A stretch of 8,915 nucleotides of DNA from Myxococcales bacterium (GTDB lineage: Bacteria > Myxococcota > Polyangia > Polyangiales > Polyangiaceae): contig JAGQIY010000473.1 in the NCBI GenBank assembly GCA_020430865.1, positions 1 to 8,915 on the forward strand, read 5' to 3'. Positions 7,108-8,915 of the stretch are shown here, one piece after another; position 1 is the first letter of the stretch, and each line of letters begins with the position of its first letter. Both the position numbers and the translations under genes were made by a program. The notes below the pieces were generated by a model that saw only the letters and a list, made by a program, of their open reading frames with translations, searched no databases and had not been told where the DNA came from.

Positions 7108-8109
7108 ATGCTGGCTGCACGAATTCACGCCTACGGACCGCCCAGCGTGCTTCAAGTCGAGAACGCTCCGGAGCCCGTGTGCGGGCCGAGGGACGTCGTG
7201 ATCGAGGTACGCGCGAGCAGCGTCAATCCCGTCGATTTCAAGATCCGCGGTGGTTACCAGCGGGGCGTGATTCGCTATCGGCTGCCCTGGACGCTGGGGC
7301 TCGACGTCTCTGGGGTGGTCGTCGAGGTAGGAGCGAAGGTGAAGCGTTTCCGCGTGGGAGACGAAGTCGTCAGCTCGCCGACCCACAGACGCCAGGGATG
7401 CTACGCCGAGTACGTGGCGATCGACGAGTCGATGGTCGCGAAGAAGGCCGAGCGCCTCAGTCACGTGCAGGCCGCCAGTCTGCCGCTGGTCGCGCTCACC
7501 GCCTGGGAGGCGCTGTTTGCCTTCGGGCGACTGGAGCCGGGCCAGAAGGTGTTCGTGCAAGCCGGCGCGGGCGGTGTCGGCAGCGTTGCGATCCAGCTGG
7601 CCAAGCACTTCGGCGCCGCGGAGATCGCCGCGAGCTGCAGCACTCGCAACGTCGAGCTGGTGCGATCCCTGGGGGCGACGCGGATCGTCGACTACACCAA
7701 GGAAGCTTACGACGACGTCCTGCGCGGCTACGACGTCGTGCTCGACGCGTTGGGTGGCGAGCACAAGGAGCGTGCCTTCGCGGTCTTGAAGCCCGGCGGC
7801 GCGCTGGCTTCGATCGTCGCAGGAATCCCCACGGCAACCGAGAAGTACGGCCCGAACCTGGGTGTGCTCGTCGCCGGCTGGCAGATGCTGAGCTTCAGCC
7901 TGCGCGCGCGGCTCAAGGGCAAGCGTGCCGCGAATCTGATGCGCAAGAGTGACGGCGAGCTGCTGGGGCGTATCATGAACCTCGCCGAAGACGGCGCCAT
8001 CGAGCCCTTGATCGATCGCACCTATCCCCTCGAGGAGATATCCGAGGCACACCGTTACGCCGAGACCGGACGCGCTCGGGGCAAGATCGTGATTCAGGTG
8101 CGAGGCTGA
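7108..8109 (+). CDS. Zinc-independent NAD(P)-dependent quinone oxidoreductase-type MDR enzyme
   Basis: This is a medium-chain dehydrogenase/reductase of the quinone oxidoreductase branch, expected to be cytosolic and to use NAD(P)H to reduce quinones or activated double bonds. At 333 residues it has the normal family length. The N-terminal GroES-like domain has SVNPVDFKIRGG (38-49) and the LGLDVSGVVVEVG segment (63-75). The Rossmann domain has the cofactor loop AGAGGVGSVAIQLAK (152-166) and LGATRIVDY (188-196), and the protein ends with the usual RGKIVIQV. Asn40 stands where zinc-dependent members have the catalytic cysteine, and there is no structural four-cysteine lobe, so it should bind no zinc. 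The exact substrate cannot be told. ATG 7108 has no ribosome site but a promoter-like element just upstream. It is divergent from the beta-barrel gene and ends 8 bases from the convergent proline-rich gene. Confidence 0.93.
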   Translation: MLAARIHAYGPPSVLQVENAPEPVCGPRDVVIEVRASSVNPVDFKIRGGYQRGVIRYRLPWTLGLDVSGVVVEVGAKVKRFRVGDEVVSSPTHRRQGCYAEYVAIDESMVAKKAERLSHVQAASLPLVALTAWEALFAFGRLEPGQKVFVQAGAGGVGSVAIQLAKHFGAAEIAASCSTRNVELVRSLGATRIVDYTKEAYDDVLRGYDVVLDALGGEHKERAFAVLKPGGALASIVAGIPTATEKYGPNLGVLVAGWQMLSFSLRARLKGKRAANLMRKSDGELLGRIMNLAEDGAIEPLIDRTYPLEEISEAHRYAETGRARGKIVIQVRG

Positions 8110-8117
8110 GCTCGCCG

Positions 8118-8690
8118 CTAGCCTTCGTTGACCAGCTGGATGACTCGGTGCGCCCAGCGCTCGACCAGGTCTTGCCAGCCGAGCAGCTTCACCAGCGCCT
8201 GACGCTGCGCCAGGCTCTGGATGCGCTCGCGACGGAGCTCGCGCAGCATGCTGACGACGGTGGAGAGCGGCGCGATGCGGCGGATCGCGCTTGGCAAGGA
8301 GCGCCGCGTGACCTCGGCGAGCACGACCAGCGCCGACTCGCCGTCGGGTGGTGTCGCCCTGAGCTGCTCGTCCACGCGCTGGATCACCTTGATGGTGCGC
8401 TGGATGTCACGCCAGCTGACTCCTTCCGGGTACCAGGCCTCCCACGCGCGATCCATGCAGGCGTGTAGCTGAGGACTCGGCGGGTTCCCGCTCTGGACAC
8501 AGTACTCGAGGGACCCTGAGAGCTCTCGTGCCCGCTGCATCCAGGGCGGCGCCCCGGGCGGCAGCGGCGGGAGTACCGGCGAGATATCCGGGCTGGAAAT
8601 CCGGTGCTCCGCTGGTAGCGGGACGGGAGATGGCGGTGGTGGTGGGGCCGGAGCGAGCTCTCGGGGGTCCATCACTGGTGTCTTGTTCAT
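8118..8690 (-). CDS. Proline-rich hypothetical protein with helical C-terminal domain
   Basis: This protein is unrecognised, with 190 residues from ATG 8690. Residues 12-49 are very proline-rich, including a run of five prolines, and probably disordered. Residues 50-190 are predicted helical, with a pair of cysteines (Cys64, Cys78), several tryptophans and a strongly basic amphipathic stretch (RELRRERIQSLAQRQALVKLL). There is no signal peptide or membrane segment, so it is probably cytoplasmic. The start is uncertain: GTG 8759 would add 23 residues in frame and ATG 8672 would remove 6, and none has a clear ribosome site. It converges on the oxidoreductase gene with 8 bases between the stop codons and no clear terminator. 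No function can be inferred. A soluble adaptor or regulator that binds partners through the proline-rich tail is one possibility. Confidence 0.65.
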   Translation of the reverse strand: MNKTPVMDPRELAPAPPPPPSPVPLPAEHRISSPDISPVLPPLPPGAPPWMQRARELSGSLEYCVQSGNPPSPQLHACMDRAWEAWYPEGVSWRDIQRTIKVIQRVDEQLRATPPDGESALVVLAEVTRRSLPSAIRRIAPLSTVVSMLRELRRERIQSLAQRQALVKLLGWQDLVERWAHRVIQLVNEG

Positions 8691-8872
8691 GGGGCGCGAG
8701 TCGGCTCCCGGAGCGCTCGCGGGTTCCCCATACTGCAGCGTTCGGCCGGGATCCTTCACGGCACGATCGTTACACGCACGCCGCGAGCAAGTCGATGCCC
8801 CAGCGCAAGTGCAGGAGAACTGGTCCGCTTCTGGCGCGCCTGGGCTTCTGACTCCGGCGCTGACTCAGACCG

Positions 8873-8911
8873 GGATCTGGGACCTGGATCTGGGACCCGG
8901 ATTCGGGGGTG
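8873..8911. repeat. Short 13-base tandem repeat near the right edge
   Basis: The unit GGATCTGGGACCT (8873-8885) is followed directly by GGATCTGGGACCC (8886-8898), identical except for the last base. A third, degenerate unit beginning GGATTCGGGGG (8899-8911) follows. It lies upstream of the proline-rich gene in non-coding DNA. The stretch from about 8760 to 8872 shows no gene or other clear feature. The array may continue beyond the window only if the degenerate third copy is not its end. Confidence 0.7.
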
Positions 8912-8915
8912 AGGC

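Noticed and set aside
6972..7109. 46-residue N-terminal extension of the beta-barrel protein
   Set aside because: It would place residues before a clear signal peptide and overlap the start of the divergent oxidoreductase gene. ATG 6971 also has a ribosome-site-like AGGGA.
7021..8052. 343-codon minus-strand and 304-codon plus-strand frames over the oxidoreductase
   Set aside because: The 7108-8109 frame matches the quinone oxidoreductase family along its full length, so these are shadow frames.
8104..8123. Terminator between the convergent oxidoreductase and proline-rich genes
   Set aside because: Only a 4-bp GGCT/AGCC pairing with a mismatched interior and no T-run is visible.

Overview
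The window is GC-rich throughout, with strong third-position G/C in the coding frames. It carries a Hanks-type Ser/Thr kinase, a multi-PAS hybrid histidine kinase, a proline-rich lipoprotein and a predicted beta-barrel protein. This mix suggests a Myxococcota-like (former deltaproteobacterial, perhaps Polyangiales) chromosome. That assignment is an inference from gene content and composition. I see no rRNA, tRNA, CRISPR array, insertion sequence, integrase or phage gene, so this looks like ordinary chromosome rather than a mobile island.

Layout. (1) Positions 1-2557, minus strand: a large hybrid sensor histidine kinase (receiver-like N-terminus, three PAS domains, DHp, ATPase, C-terminal receiver) whose last residues run off the left edge. 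It is the biggest gene here and is open from its GTG start to the edge. (2) A 124-base divergent gap. (3) 2682-4382, plus strand: a soluble Hanks-type Ser/Thr protein kinase with a C-terminal helical tail. (4) 4447-5991, plus strand, 64 bases later and probably co-transcribed: a lipoprotein of unknown function. (5) 5985-6971, minus strand: an exported protein with a helical domain and a predicted outer-membrane beta-barrel. It overlaps the lipoprotein gene tail to tail by 7 bases inside a palindrome. (6) A 136-base divergent gap with a consensus-like -35 box, then 7108-8109, plus strand: a zinc-free quinone oxidoreductase-type MDR enzyme. (7) 8118-8690 (or to 8759), minus strand: a proline-rich hypothetical protein converging on the oxidoreductase. 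(8) A non-coding right end with a short 13-base tandem repeat.

How the genes might work together: the histidine-kinase and Ser/Thr-kinase genes share one divergent control region, and the Ser/Thr kinase is followed by an envelope lipoprotein. A sensing cluster linked to the cell envelope is possible, but only the gene order supports it. The oxidoreductase and the proline-rich protein show no visible link to the signalling genes. I did not find a convincing undescribed system. The points most worth a second look are the receiver-like N-terminus of the histidine kinase, the two terminal regions of the Ser/Thr kinase, the two unrecognised envelope proteins and the interlocked stop codons.
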